64,000 bases of DNA from Oncomelania hupensis (GCA_036898135.1 CM072516.1:64982482-65046481); one strand, 5' to 3'; shown: positions 11,240 through 24,427, counted from the stretch's first letter. Notes: a model not told the origin generated them from the letters alone. Numbers and translations: made by a program.

Positions 11240-12317
11240 ATTTTTTTCATCTCCAAACCGTTACTTTAAAAAGTTACAAACGGTAAACAGCAAGGCAATA
11301 AAATTAGCTCTAGGAGTGCCTATTCATACAAAACAATAGAAGCCTGTAAACTTGGATTATGAATTTAGATGAATGGAGTAGCTTATTTTGTACGAAATAT
11401 ACAATCAGAGCTAAACAGTTAACATTAGTGCAGATGAAGAGCTTTTTATTAGATCAAATATAGATTTTACAAAACAAGGCCCAAAGGTGCACTCTTTTCA
11501 AACTATAGAAACGTATACTATATCGTATTCAGTTTGATATAACACATATTGATATCCAGTGTCGATATGAGAACTTGAAGCAGCACATTTCGATATACAT
11601 TACTGTCATGAAAAAAAGAATATAAATCCAAATCTTATTGCAGTCAAAGTTTTATTACAGCACTTGTGTGATAAATATCAATATTTTAAAAAAGAACATT
11701 AAACACTGACTGATCCGTTTAGGAAACTGAGAAAACATTAGCTGCTTTTGTTATACGAGATTTGAAATGATCAGATTCGTTTTATATGGGGAAAGGTTAT
11801 TCAATTTTTACTGCATAATTAATTGATAAATTAATGGCTATAAATAAAATGTATAGTTTATGTCTGAATATATTTAGTATAATTCTATGCGGAGATTCTC
11901 TGTTTTAGATGCTTTAAAATCTAATATTAACTGTGAACGAAAGGATATAATTTTTTTTAGATTAAGAACTTTATTCATGGTTTGATAATTAGTGGTACTG
12001 AAGTTACATTTTGCTGGATTTTATCACATTGAGGATTTTTATATAATGATTGGGCTTATCGAGCTGCAAAACGTGGTGTTTATAAATATTAATTCTCTGT
12101 CAGTTAAAATAAATATGTCTTCTAAAGAAATTCAAAACAATATTGAAAACAATATTGTAAAGAAACTTCAGTTCAATACAAACTATACACATTTTCCTGG
12201 AATAACCAGATCAGTTCCACCAATGGCAAACAGAATATTACTAAATTCGATGAAAACCAAATATTCTAAAAATGTTAAGTGCAATTGTGACGAACCCTTA
12301 ACTCTAAAACATAATTG
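11240..12317 (+). pseudogene. LINE relic with RNase H-like segment
   Basis: Starting near 11255, broken frames read YKRVNSKAIKLALGVPIHTKTIEA, a post-RT segment of I/Nimb-like non-LTR elements. Near 12005-12090 the sequence reads TFCWI..H.GF.YNDWAYRAAKRGV, matching the C-terminal part of the RNase H domain carried by I-clade LINEs (the W-I-P-S-H and ND.AD..A positions). The open stretch 12110-12310 ends with a CNCDEPLTLKH motif of the LINE C-terminus. Several stops and frameshifts occur. The AT content is much higher than in the RTE-like copies, consistent with an old copy. Confidence 0.65.
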
Positions 12318-12600
12318 ATTTATTTATTTAATTTAACGTCTATTCACGTCTGTGATATTAGACAACATATTAGATTATAAAAATATTAACTTAAAATTAA
12401 AATAAAAGAATTAACATGAACGAAAATTAATATAACAACATAATTATATAACAGAAATCTATTGTTATTGATTATTTATGATACTACTATATTACATATT
12501 TGATTGTATTTTAATTCATCCCATTTTCCCCCTTGAAATAAATACTATAACATCAGTTAAAAACATTAATATTGATTTAAGTGTGGGATATAATAATAAT
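12318..12600. other. AT-rich unassigned
   Basis: Very AT-rich spacer ending in a short (TAA)n run at about 12590-12608. Nothing recognised. Confidence 0.5.
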
Positions 12601-12602
12601 AA

Positions 12603-13275
12603 TAATAACGGATTTTTATATAGCGGGTACTCCAGCCTGTGACCAGACTCACCACGCTTTACATAGTCATAACATATAAATACATGCACTCGATGAAGCA
12701 TCACTTTTACTACAATACACCAAAAGACGGGACAGTAAAGGTACAGACTATTTACAATTATGTAAAAATAAATTACAAAAAAGACAAAAATATACTATTT
12801 ACAACTATGTACACAAATGACAAAAAAAAGACAGAAAGTAGAATAGCAAAAACCTATTCACAGCTATTTATATGCCCGGTTAGGCCCAGGAAGGAAAACA
12901 GTATAAATATTTACAGCCGTGTATACACTTACGGATCAGACATAGACAAGAGATGAGAGAATGGCAGCAGGACACAAATCAATCTGAATAATGCAGTTTG
13001 AAGAGGTGGGTTTTGAGGGCCTTTTTGAATGCTTGTGTTGATTGTATGTTGCGGATATGGGAGGGAAGGGAATTCCACTGCTTAGGTGCGGAGTATGCGA
13101 ATGCACGTTGGCCGTATGTCTTGGTGCGGGTGACGGGAACCTTGAGTGTGCGAGTGTCAGCAGATGATCTTAAAGTGCGTGAAGGGGAGTAGACAGACAG
13201 TAGATCAGGAAGGTAGGAAGGACAAGAATCTGTGAAGAAGTTGTGACAGAGAACAGAGAGTTTGTACTCTATGCG
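12603..13275. repeat. Probable interspersed repeat of unknown class
   Basis: Begins with ATATAGCGGGTACTCCAGCC and CACCACGCTTTACATAGTC, a pattern common at ends of animal interspersed repeats. It continues with an internal partially duplicated block (tandem ACAACTATGTA/TATTTACAGC-like motifs at 12750-12930) and a G-rich segment at 13000-13200 open on plus (KRWVLRAFLNAC...GREFHCLGAEYANARWPY). No second copy is in this window, so the class and boundaries are uncertain. Confidence 0.4.
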
Positions 13276-13472
13276 TGCTATGCAAAAACTTTAATTCATT
13301 CTCCAGTCGCTCGTTTTCTTTAACTGACATTGTTACTTATGTTTTAATGCAGTTATAAATTATGTTTGAGTGTATGTGAGAGACAAGGAGATGAGTTTAA
13401 ATGTGTGTGTGTGTGGTCTTTATCATCTTGGTGAAAAAAGACGTTAATAAAACAATCAACCAACCATCAAAA

Positions 13473-13552
13473 TGTAGTAGTAGTAGTAGTAATAGTAGTA
13501 GTAGTAGTAGCAGCAGCAGCAGCAGCATCATTAGTAACAGTAGTAGTAGTAT
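13473..13552. repeat. (AGT/AGC)n microsatellite
   Basis: Imperfect trinucleotide array of AGT and AGC units. Confidence 0.9.
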
Positions 13553-13632
13553 ATCTTTATTAAAGCCCATAATACATTCAAGTCAAAGAGGACCAAAATC
13601 CTTTGATATTGCTAGGAATGGAAAAATGAAAT

Positions 13633-13635
13633 TAA

Positions 13636-13706
<71 letters not shown>

Positions 13707-13707
13707 A
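13633..13707. repeat. (AAAT)n microsatellite
   Basis: About 18 perfect AAAT/AATA tetranucleotides. Confidence 0.95.
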
Positions 13708-13894
13708 CATAAGACACATAATTCTCGAACTAACCAAAGAGTGCTTTGAATACCTTTGTGCTTTGCTTTTTCTTGGAGCTTTTTGAAGTAAGATAACAAT
13801 AAGTCTGAATGGAGAAAACATGGACAGGAGAAATCCTCACTGTGTGATACATTACATTACTTCTCATATACAGTAGTTCTACGCAAGTATTCTC

Positions 13895-14340
13895 GCCTGC
13901 GGAAAAAATTCCCCTTTTTTTTATTTGCCTTTTGTAAAAAACACAACTTTTTTTTTTAAAAAAGGACCACATTTTTATTTGCCTTTTGTTAAAAACGAAC
14001 CTTGTTTTCATTTTGCCGTTCTTTAAGAAAAAGGACTATATTTTTAGTTGCCTTTTGTTAAGAAAAAGGACAATATTTTCATTTGCCTTTCGTTAAGAAA
14101 AATGACCATAATTTTAGTTGCCTTTCGTTAAGAAAAAGTACTATAATTTTATTCTACCTTGCGGTTGTTGTTTTTTTTTTTTTTGGTTTTTGTTTTAAAA
14201 AGGACCATATGTTAAAGAAAAGGTAAATATTTTTATTTTGCCTTTCGTTAAGGAAAAGGGACATATTTTTATTTTGCCTTTCGTTAAGGAAAAGGGACAT
14301 ATTTTTATTTTGCCTTTCGTTAAGGAAAAGGGACTAATTT
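13895..14340. repeat. 36-bp minisatellite
   Basis: About a dozen units of a roughly 36-bp sequence built on TTTTTATTTTGCCTTTCGTT and AAGGAAAAGGGACATA. The three units at 14230-14340 are almost identical and the earlier ones are diverged, with poly-T insertions at about 13915 and 14170. Because 36 is divisible by 3, both strands show repeated peptides (for example FVKEKGHIFILP) that are artefacts of the array. Confidence 0.88.
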
Positions 14341-14559
14341 TTTTTTCTTTCCTTAAAAGTGCTTCTGTGCCTTCAATCTTTCTCCAGCAACACCGTTCCA
14401 TGCGTATTATTGATGGGAAGGCCCCAGCTTTCACACCTGTCATTCTGTTTGTTTGTTTGTCTTTCTCTCTCCCTCTGTATGTCTGTCTTTCACTCACACG
14501 CGCAAACATACCTCATGTACACAGCTACACTCGCTACATCAACACGCTCAACAATAATA

Positions 14560-14743
<184 letters not shown>

Positions 14744-15262
14744 TTTTAATTTTCTTTTTAATGGTTATAGCTTTGTACTATCCCATGGGCTTTGATGTGA
14801 GGATCCTGATGATTATTATTTAACACTTCTCCCGCTCCCCACCCCCTTCCCCTCTCACTTCCCCACTTTTACGCTACTACTTCAGTAAATTTGAGGGGTC
14901 GGTCGTCGTGGTCAGGGCTTTCGGTTTATTGCAAAGCTGAGAAGACCTATAGTCACAAACCACACTGGGGAGCTGAGACTAGCAGAAGTTTATGTTCGCG
15001 TCCATCCGCTAATGAGGCGGAAACGTAAGCCTCTGTCAGTCTATGCTACGTACTGTCATCACAGACATGCCTGTATGCTTCTCTGATCTCTTCCTTCAAT
15101 CCAGCGTCTGCCTTCGGGGTCTTCTTCTTCTGGCTCTCTCAGTCCGTAATATGTTACAGGTCTAAAAGTCCGAAGTGGACAAATGTAGGACTGAGAGACA
15201 GATACTGTGTGGTTTCCGGCTACCTTACTACACTCCAAACCCTATGTCTGCAGGGTTGATCT

Positions 15263-15525
15263 GGAAGGCACGATATTGTGCAACCCAAAAAGAAGAAGAA
15301 GAAGAAGAGACGAGGAGGAGGAGGAGGAGGAGGAGGAGGAAAAGAAGAAGAAGAAGAAGAAGAAGAAGAAGAGGTTAGGTAGGTAGATTAACGTCCCCGG
15401 ACACATCAGCGTATAGGGGACATCGAAGAAGAAGAAGAAGAAGAAGAAGAAGAAGAAGAAGAAGAAGGCACGACATCGTGCAACTCAAAAGAAGAAGAAG
15501 GAAGAGGAGGAGGAGCAGTAGGAGG
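15263..15525. repeat. Tandem repeat-end modules with GAA arrays
   Basis: Two copies of a short module, GGCACGATATTGTGCAACCC at 15269 and GGCACGACATCGTGCAACTC at 15467, each followed by a GAA array (15290-15373 and 15490-15525). Between them is a third module, AGATTAACGTCCCCGGACAC...GTATAGGGGACATC at 15385-15424, followed by another GAA array. The CCCCGGACA module recurs on the minus strand at 52816-52872. Confidence 0.7.
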
Positions 15526-15607
15526 AGGAAGATGAAACGACTCCAAAATGGAGAATTCGCGTTTTTTGTTTGAAATGAAAGGATTGTACGACACTTGACT
15601 GAGGGAA

Positions 15608-16098
15608 TCCTATCCTATCCTGTCCCGTAACCCGGAGGTCGTAGGGGCACCACAAATGATCGTTTAACCAGCATACTCCATTTTCTCTGTCCTCAGCAGC
15701 CCTGATGGCTTCGCTCAGTGTCAAACCAGTCCATTCTCGAATGTTGTCCTCCCACCTCTTTTTCGGTCTCCCTCTTCTTCTACCTCCTTGCACTGTGCCT
15801 TGCAGAATGGTCTTTGCAAGGCTTGATGATCTGGTGACGTGGCCATACCATCGGAGTTTCCGTTTCTTCACCACTGTGAGCAGGTCATCGTGTTGTCCAA
15901 TGGCTTGTGTGATGGTCTGTCGGACTTCGTCGTTGGTGATGTGTTTGGTATAAGAAATGCCCATAAGTCTTCTGTAGCACCTCATCTCCATGCTTTGTAT
16001 TCTTCGTTTTATATCTGCTGTGAGGGTCCATGCTTCGCAAGCATATAGGAAGATGGAGATGGCAAGGGAGCGCAGCAGTCTTACTTTGGAATGTAAGG
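15608..16098 (-). pseudogene. RTE-like LINE 3' end, copy 1
   Basis: Minus-strand relic of the C-terminus of an endonuclease/RT protein. It reads RCYRRLMGISYTKHITNDEV, then [34 protein letters not shown] and a terminal DHLWCPYDLR block. The 3' end is a (GGATA)n tail (TATCCTATCC at 15608-15620 on plus). It is 5'-truncated and also reads into degenerate sequence beyond 16050. Six other copies of the same family are in the window. Confidence 0.85.
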
Positions 16099-17439
16099 GA
16101 ATCGTAATAGCCTATATACCTGGTGCACTAAATATAGTCCGTAGATGTATAATGTTGGAAACAAGCAAAAAAACCAAACAAACAAACAAAAACACATTAA
16201 GAGTAAGTAGTCTAGCCTTAAGAAACAGGGCTGGAGTAATAGCGTGATCTAAAAGAGAATCCTAAATATACATGCAGCAGTGCAATGAAAAGAGAAAACT
16301 ACATTATCTTCAGCTTTAAGTTCAAGTATTCACCAATGGTTGTGGTCTGTGTGCATCAAATGTTTGTTCTAATATCGTAGCCAAACGAAACCAATAAACG
16401 ACGCCTTTCTGAAATTGTCTAAAGGGTGCGAGTCTCAGCTATTAACGTTGGTTTTTGTTGTGTTTTTTTTTCGTGACATGACAGTGAGTTTATTTACCTG
16501 GGAATGTGCATTGTTGTCACATTAAAAGATAATAGAGTGGGCACTCGTTGAGTTGATCCAACCCGACATTGAATGTTCTGCATCTCTTCAGTGGTTTGTA
16601 AATAAACAATTGTGCTGTGCTGTGTTATACACATTTCACTGTAGTGCTATTTCTAGAATAAACGTTAATGCTATTACTACTCTAAACGCACCCACAAATT
16701 AATGCATCGATTTATATCAAACTCGTACATTTGAAGGAAAAAAAGGTTGGGTTTGAGTTTAATTTTATGTAGTCCAAAGAGACAACGCTCATTGTGAATT
16801 TGACATTTGAAAACAAGAATCGGTGTACATGAAATATGTGAAAATTAAGCCCCTTTAAAATGTAACACCACCCTGTCATAAGTATAGTATAGACCTAAAC
16901 TGTTCGCTTCTTTAAAAATGCAATGTAAAAAGAAGTAGACACTTCGTTCGCATGCAACCTTGCAGAATATGAGCCCGACGCATGTATGTTTTATCCGTTC
17001 TGAAGGGGACAGGTTGCTTGACTCTACATTGTCACTGAATCACGCGCAGCGAATAAGCTCCAGCGTACCTGACAAGATATGTCGTTTGTACTGTGCTTCT
17101 TTTTCACCTTGTGTTTAAAGTTCCCACACTCTGTAAAGAAATATTCTCCTGGCTTATTTGTATGTGAGTGGGCGTTCGAATAATGTTGTTTTATTTCACA
17201 GGTGGTGACCTTGTAAATTAGCTTTTTAAAACTATTACATTCTATTATATCCGGCAGTTGCGATTCAAGGAATGCAGGTGGAGGTGTTAGCTCATTAATA
17301 AGTGGTCCGTGGTGCAAGTATTTGGCATGGGCAAAATGGGGTCGACTCTTAAGTTCAACAAACTATCTGAATACAAGCCTGATCTCGATGGTAAGCGCAC
17401 TTAGCAGCAATCTGAGGTGGTCAACTATCTGTAACATTG
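16099..17439. other. Unassigned
   Basis: No recognised repeat. A minus-strand frame of 97 codons at 17024-17317 (containing LESQLPDIIECNSFKKLIYK) faintly resembles the last residues of some LINE ORF2 proteins, but there is not enough to call it. The rest is featureless AT-rich sequence. Confidence 0.4.
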
Positions 17440-17782
17440 GATGAGAGTATAAACCGAGATGTAGTCTGTGTCGCATACATTCCATCATAACGGACTTTAA
17501 AGATCCTGACGCTCCTGTCCTAGACGGGTGAGTGCAGGTGACAAGAACACACCCAGCATGCACCTAGGTCCTTCTCCCCGATCCCTGGCTGCCCAGGATT
17601 GTGCTCAGTTGTCTGGAGCGTTATTACGATGCGCCAAAAGGCTGCAAGTTGGCGCCTCGGGCGGCTTGAGTTAGATCCTGTATCGGCCAGCGCCTTGAGC
17701 AGCTCTTGAGCTGGAAAAGCGCTATATAAGAACGATTAAATAAATAAAAAAACAAATAAATAAATAAATAAATAAATAAAAT
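17440..17782 (+). repeat. SINE family C, plus-strand copy with (AAAT)n tail
   Basis: Contains the family C body: TATAAACCGAGATGTAGTCTG, CATAACGGACTTTAAAGATC, CCTAGACGGGTGAGTGCAGG, the GCCCAGGATTGTGCTCAGTT block and TCGGCCAGCGCCTTGAG. It ends in AAAGCGCTATATAAGAACG and an AAAT tail at 17740-17782. The tRNA-like head is missing, so it is 5'-truncated. Confidence 0.85.
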
Positions 17783-18454
17783 ACTAGAAAGTGAGTTTGG
17801 TACGCTCCGTGAATGTGCACTTACATTATTATTTTCATATCGTGAAAGCACGGCTTGACAGTTGTTGTGCAATACCATCCATCCATCTCAGGAAAGGACC
17901 GCTAACTCACAATTTGTTAAAAATAACTTACTTGTAGCCGCCTGAAAAAAAATAAACATGTATACAAAAAAAGAATACAAAAAACTTTTTTTTTTTAAAG
18001 TGGATCAAAAACTGGGCATAGAATAGAACAGGAGATAAAAATATAAAATACACACGAATGTTAATGGGCAAATCTCAATTAAACCCCCCCACAGGATTAA
18101 AAATACGCCAGCGCACTGAGCATACTGAAGCAGTGTTGTTATTAGCGATGTATAAAAACACGGTAATTCAATTCATTACACTACAAAGACCAGTGTCTTA
18201 AGAATATTCCCGTGGCCGAACTTGAAGTATGCCGGTTTCACGAGCACCGTTTGAAATGCGATACCTGGCCTATCCAAAGTGAACCACATTGGTTCTTGGA
18301 TTCAAATACAAACGCAACCACATACATGTATAGTTATGTGCGCTCTCCAGCATGTACCAACACACGTAAACGTACGCGCCTATCTACATTAAAGGTAAAC
18401 CTGAACCTCGCATATAGAATTACAGAAGGCACAAAGGGGCAGACAGATAGAAAT
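17783..18454. other. Unassigned
   Basis: No supported feature; poly-A/T runs near 17946 and 17985 and a C-run near 18080 only. Confidence 0.45.
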
Positions 18455-18690
18455 TCACACACAAATACACACGCACGCACGCACACACACGCACGCACGC
18501 ACGCACACGCACGCACGCAAGAACGCACTCACGCAGGCTTACACAAACAAGGTACATGTAATTGCATACAGCGTAAACTGCTGCAGTCTGAAAAATCTGT
18601 CTTCCCATAAATTATACACGTAGAGGGCAGTTCGTGTGTGCGCGACACGCGTGTGTGTGTGGGTATGCGTGTGGGTGTGAGTTTGTATTT

Positions 18691-18780
<90 letters not shown>

Positions 18781-19026
18781 CCTTCTATAATCTGCTGATC
18801 TGCCATTATTAGTTCAGCTTGAGGTATGCGTGAAACAACTACCAGAAATCAGTGGTGCGTCAAACGCTATTGACCGAAATGCAAAACGATAGGCCCCAGT
18901 TTATACATAAGACGCATTCTCTGTCTGTCTCTGTATTTCTGTCTCTCACACACAAGCGCATACATACTCATGTACACAGCCACACTCGCAACAACACCAA
19001 CACGCTCAACTACAATAACAAACCAC

Positions 19027-19058
<32 letters not shown>

Positions 19059-19095
19059 CCTCTTTCCCTCCCTCTCTCCTTTCTCTCCACCCCCA
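18455..19095. repeat. Cluster of CA/CG, GA and CT simple repeats
   Basis: ACACGC/ACGC array at 18458-18535; GT-rich 18640-18690; pure (GA)n at 18687-18779; CT-rich 19025-19085. Between 18780 and 19020 there is non-repetitive sequence with no recognised gene. Confidence 0.88.
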
Positions 19096-19510
19096 CAAAC
19101 ACACACACCTACTCACCCCTTTCCACATGCCTACACACACTCAACACTCAACCAAACAACATCGAAAACGAAATACTTCTCATAAAAAATTCTTATCTTC
19201 CAATCACAATATGCCAGCTGTACACTTGACAATAGCAATTAAATCTGTCTGCAAGAAGTCACATCCATTAAATCTGACGCCGACTTAATTGGTTAATTAA
19301 ACCCTACTACAGTACCTGGTTCTTTTTCCTCAATAGTCCAACATTCTATAGCGTTACCATAGGTTACCATTGGTTTATATAGGATATTTTTATTCCGACA
19401 TAAACAATGCTTGCACTCATTGTAATAAGCTTGTGCATATTGTGTCTTATTAAGTTCTGTATGCTAAAACAGATCTGTGGAAAAATAAAATTAACGGAAA
19501 CGTTTTATTC
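19096..19510. other. Unassigned
   Basis: No gene or repeat recognised before the (AAT)n array. Confidence 0.45.
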
Positions 19511-20205
<695 letters not shown>

Positions 20206-20206
20206 G

Positions 20207-20324
<118 letters not shown>

Positions 20325-20484
20325 AAAAATGCTGTCTGTAGAAGTCTGGAAATATGAATTAGAATATGAATGAATGAATCAAAGTTAATGACGCGAATAA
20401 ACATTTCCACACCAAAAGCATGATCTCAGCGCTGAGGTAAAAAAAAAAATCAACCAAAAATGCAACACTAAGATTACACATCAC

Positions 20485-20617
<133 letters not shown>

Positions 20618-21300
20618 TACACACATGCACTCGCAGTACACACCTCTCTTTCTCAACATGTTCAAAACTCCAGTTCACAAATAAATTTATTATACTTCAT
20701 CAATGGCATAAAATAGAGGATGGGGTTGGAGGTTAGAAGTTAGGGGATGATTTTAAATGATTTTTTTAAAGCAATAATAAATAGTAAATCTTATGGCACA
20801 CCAACGGTTTTAACGGACAACTACGATATCATTATGATACACGTGATACAACAAACATGCACATAAATAGCGCCTATCCCGCACTTTACCTCCTTCCCTT
20901 CCCTTCCCCGTTCTCTCCACCCCCCCCCCTCTCTCTCTCTCTCTCTGTCTCTCTCCCATTCAGATTTCATGTATTCATTTAAATATAACATGTCAAATTA
21001 AACTTTTGTTGTTATTGTTGTGGTGTCATAAACATCCTTAATTTACGTTTAGTCAAAGTCACTACGACGTGACACAAAACGATGCGATACGATACGATAA
21101 GATCATTTGTTGGCAAGTAAAGCTTAAAGGAACAAGAAAATGGTGTAGGTACTTTGCGATAAAAAAAACATTCACTCATTAATAGAAAATATTATTTAAA
21201 CTAGTCAATGTTACCCCACCTTCCGCAAGACAGAAAAAATGAAAACAACACAAACAAAGCGACACACTGTATAATTACGATGATTAATGACTGACGATAG
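20618..21300. other. Unassigned, presumed intron
   Basis: No recognised feature; short C-run and CT at 20923-20957 and ACGATACGATACGAT-like pentamers at about 21080-21100. Confidence 0.4.
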
Positions 21301-21456
21301 AAACAATGATGATGATGACGATGATGATAATGATGATGATGATGACGGTGATGATGATGATGATGATGATGATGGCGGTGATGACGACAACGACGACGAT
21401 GATGGTGATGACAATGATGACGGTGATGACGATGATGATGATGATGATGGTGACGG

Positions 21457-21508
<52 letters not shown>
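21301..21508. repeat. (GAT/GAC)n microsatellite
   Basis: Imperfect trinucleotide array. The long histidine, serine and aspartate frames across it are artefacts. It lies only about 25 bases downstream (minus sense) of the EH exon donor. Confidence 0.95.
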
Positions 21509-21531
21509 ACAAGGTAAAAGGGTTCACCCAC

Positions 21532-21624
21532 CTAAGATGTAGCCGTCCACCGGACCCTGACTGTAGAACAGAAGTTCGTATAGTATCCTCTCCTCCTCCG
21601 CCACCGTGGGCCACTCACTGCCAT
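21532..21624 (-). CDS. Internal exon of EH-domain protein (first EH helix)
   Basis: 93-nt exon on the minus strand. The acceptor is TCTGGTCGTGTTGCAG just above 21624 and the donor is GTGGGTG from 21531 downwards. With two leading bases (AT) it reads GSEWPTVAEEERILYELLFY, then SQGPVDGYIL, and leaves one G. A Trp followed by an acidic helix and then the SxGPVDGYI.G loop is the start of an EH (Eps15-homology) domain, a paired EF-hand module that binds NPF peptides in endocytic adaptors such as Eps15, intersectin and EHD proteins. Joining in phase to 8637-8700 continues the domain correctly. The only long open frame shown in another phase here is a repeat-driven artefact. Which EH protein this is could not be determined; the residues fit no single family well enough to name. 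Confidence 0.72.
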   Translation of the reverse strand: MAVSGPRWRRRRGYYTNFCSTVRVRWTATS

Positions 21625-21649
21625 CTGCAACACGACCAGATGTAAGATA

Positions 21650-22660
21650 AAATAATATAACTAAATTAATAACAAAAGAACAAAAATAAATGAATAAAAC
21701 AAATGAACGTAATTCCTAAACATATCAATCCAGATCAGTATAAGAGCTAAATAGTATGTATTTATACTTTATTTATCTTTTATCGTTCTTTATATTGCAG
21801 CAACGTAAATTGTTTATGTAAATCACACTATTTCAGCGAGTCCTGTATTATTTAATTGCAACTATAAGCGTACTTTTATAACCGGATTAATTTTAGTCCT
21901 TAATTTTCCGCTCAAAAATTCATTTTTAAGTTCAGCTTTTGATTTAGCCAAAGCATTATATATTTCTCCGGTTGGACAGTTCTTTTAAAACAAAGTGTTA
22001 TTATGACAAAAATTAGTTATTTGTTATTTTATTTTAGTTATATATATATTTTTTGTGGGAGTGTGGGGTGGGGGGGGGCGAGGGAGGAGTCTTATTATTT
22101 CCACGTAAAATACAGAAACAAAAAATAAATAAATGAAATTCCACACCGTAAAAACGTAATCGTAATACAAATGATTTAGGTCATTATACACACAAGCATT
22201 TTAAAAAAAAATACATAAAGCACAAACTAGCAAACACCTTTGTGTAAAGGGCAAAATGAAACGGCAAGTTGGAACTCGCATTCTCTCTTGTCCTGGGTGG
22301 CCCTGCATTGCGGCTTCAATGCTTGCACTGTGAGAGCAATCCGCATGGATTACAAGTGTAATTAAAAGTAACCCTTCTAAGAACAACCCGTTCAGCCACC
22401 AAGCCCTACAAGGGATGATGGGAGTGGGTACCCCAAAATCATAACCCAAAATGCACCGCATAGCCAACAGGATCCCATACATATCAAAAGCAATAAATGG
22501 TTAAGTACTCACGTTCCGTTCTAATATTTCATATTGTCTCTAAGTGTCTCAGTGTCATAAATATTGCAAAGCTCTTAAGACAGTAGCTGACACCTCCCCT
22601 GGAGTGCAGGCTATCTCGCAAAGTGGTACTAGGGAACACGATGACTACTTGGTGTCTTCT
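21650..22660. other. Unassigned, presumed intron
   Basis: AT-rich sequence with no supported gene. A 93-codon minus frame at 22201-22482 has no recognised motif and no splice context. Confidence 0.4.
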
Positions 22661-22663
22661 TTA

Positions 22664-22830
22664 CACACTACGCACACCCACACCCACACACATACACACA
22701 CGCACACACACCCTCCACATACACACAACACACGCACACACAACACACAACACACGCACACACACAAAGCATACACACATAACACGCACACGCATGCGCG
22801 GACACACACACCCACACACACACAGTGCCC
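22664..22830. repeat. (CA)n-rich microsatellite
   Basis: Imperfect CA/ACACGC array; all frames across it are artefacts. Confidence 0.93.
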
Positions 22831-22949
22831 CCAAGCACTTTAATGACTGAATTACACATATCGTTACCGCGGTGACACACTGTCAGGACCTGGAGGGTGG
22901 GTGAACAACCGTATAATGAGAAATGAGAGAAAGCAAAAAAAATCTCCTC

Positions 22950-23022
22950 GTCATCAACGGGATGCCAATCCAAGTTCTGCGACATGACAGGCGAGCACTG
23001 TACCATTGAGCCACTTTGCTAT
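22950..23022 (-). repeat. tRNA-like SINE head (degenerate)
   Basis: Minus strand reads AAAGTGGCTCAATGGTACAG (A-box-like), then TTGGATTGGCATCCC (weak B box) about 30 bases later. There is no second copy in the window and no tail recognised. Confidence 0.4.
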
Positions 23023-23130
23023 TCCGGAACAAAGACAGAAAGACACCCCCCACACGATCCACAACCCTCAGCCCCCTTCCATCCAGTAACATAAATCATT
23101 AATGATGTTAATATGACAAACCCCTCTGCG

Positions 23131-23147
23131 TGTGTGTGTGTGTGCGG

Positions 23148-23185
<38 letters not shown>

Positions 23186-23200
23186 ACGTGTGTGTGTGAG
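23131..23200. repeat. (GT)n microsatellite
   Basis: GT array with a GCGGGTAT interruption. Confidence 0.93.
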
Positions 23201-23970
23201 TATTCGCGCCGCGACCGCGTTTCGGTGAGGGTGGGGTTTGCAAACGAGTGTGTAAACGAGTATTTCGGTGTGTTTGTGCGGTATTGAACAGACACAATTC
23301 TAATAATAAGGGAGTCATCATTATTTACATTCACGTCACAGCGTTTGGGAAGGGAGACAACGCGACAGGTGTCAAGAATGACCAAATCTCCCCCTCTTTA
23401 CTGGTGTTTAGTCTCAGGGGTCTGCGATGTTAGCTTTTGCCCAATATTGTTGGAATAAAGGCGCGGCGTGGTTGAAAGACGTTGTTCCCCATTTGTGCAG
23501 AAGGTCGTAGCCTCGTTGTACAAACATGATTGCATGTTCAGTGTGCATCTGTTTTCTAAAGGCCTTATCATTCCTTCAGCATGTCGCAGCCCACTAAGTT
23601 TATTTTGCTGTGTCTGCCTGTCTCTCTCTCTCTGTCTCTCCAGGCATGATAATGATTGCCTGTCCAACAGCAAATCGGTCCTTTTCGCTCCCTCAACATT
23701 CTCCCCTCTTCCTTACACTCTCTCTGGCTCACTCTGCCTCTCCCCCTCTCGCCAAACGCAAAGGAAGCCAAAAAAGAAGGTCGAATAGTGGATTCAGTTA
23801 TCTGATCTTTCTTCTATACATTCTTTTTACCTTCTATACGTTCATATAATTTTATCTCGAATAAAACACAAACACTTTACAAGTAGATTGCATACATGCA
23901 TGATCTGATGACAGTGATATCGACGACGACGACTATGCTAATTATGCTGGTAACGACGACGACTACGACG
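23201..23970. other. Unassigned, presumed intron
   Basis: No gene supported. CT-rich 23618-23640 is followed by TCTCTCCAG, which looks like a plus-strand acceptor but has no convincing exon behind it. Confidence 0.4.
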
Positions 23971-23973
23971 GCG

Positions 23974-24005
23974 ATGATGATGATGATGATGATGATGATG
24001 ACGAC

Positions 24006-24044
<39 letters not shown>
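23974..24044. repeat. (GAT)n microsatellite
   Basis: Near-perfect GAT array joined directly to the 5' end of SINE family B copy 2. Confidence 0.93.
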
Positions 24045-24045
<1 letters not shown>

Positions 24046-24427
24046 GGGTGGCCTCGTGGCGCAGTGGATAAGTCGCCGGTTTCCTATGCCGAAGGTCGCG
24101 GGTTCGATTCCCGCGAGGGGCGAACGTATGTGACTTAGGTACGAGACTATTGAGGTCATCGAGGGTTTTCTCCGGGCACTCCGGTTTCCTCCCTCTCTTC
24201 AATAATGGTACAGGACGCAGTCAATATAAAAATTTTAAAAATAAAAATTCGATTTTCTTTCCGTCTTCTAATAGCGATCTCCCTGCCTTTACACAACCTG
24301 TTTGAGTGATGGATGTGTATTTGGTGTGTGTGTGAGCGTGGAAGAGACAGGTGAGCGTGTATGTTGGTATAGATCGCCGCGCTTTGAGCCTGATTGATTT
24401 GGGGAAAGGCGCGTATATAGCATCCTG

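Noticed and set aside
17024..17317. 97-codon minus frame
   Set aside because: No domain, splice site or second copy; FKKLIYK-like end alone is not enough for a LINE call.
21201..21614. His- and Ser-rich minus-strand frames
   Set aside because: Artefacts of the GAT array. The real coding signal near here is the EH exon at 21532-21624 in another frame.
22201..22482. 93-codon minus frame
   Set aside because: No recognised motif, no splice context; composition unremarkable.
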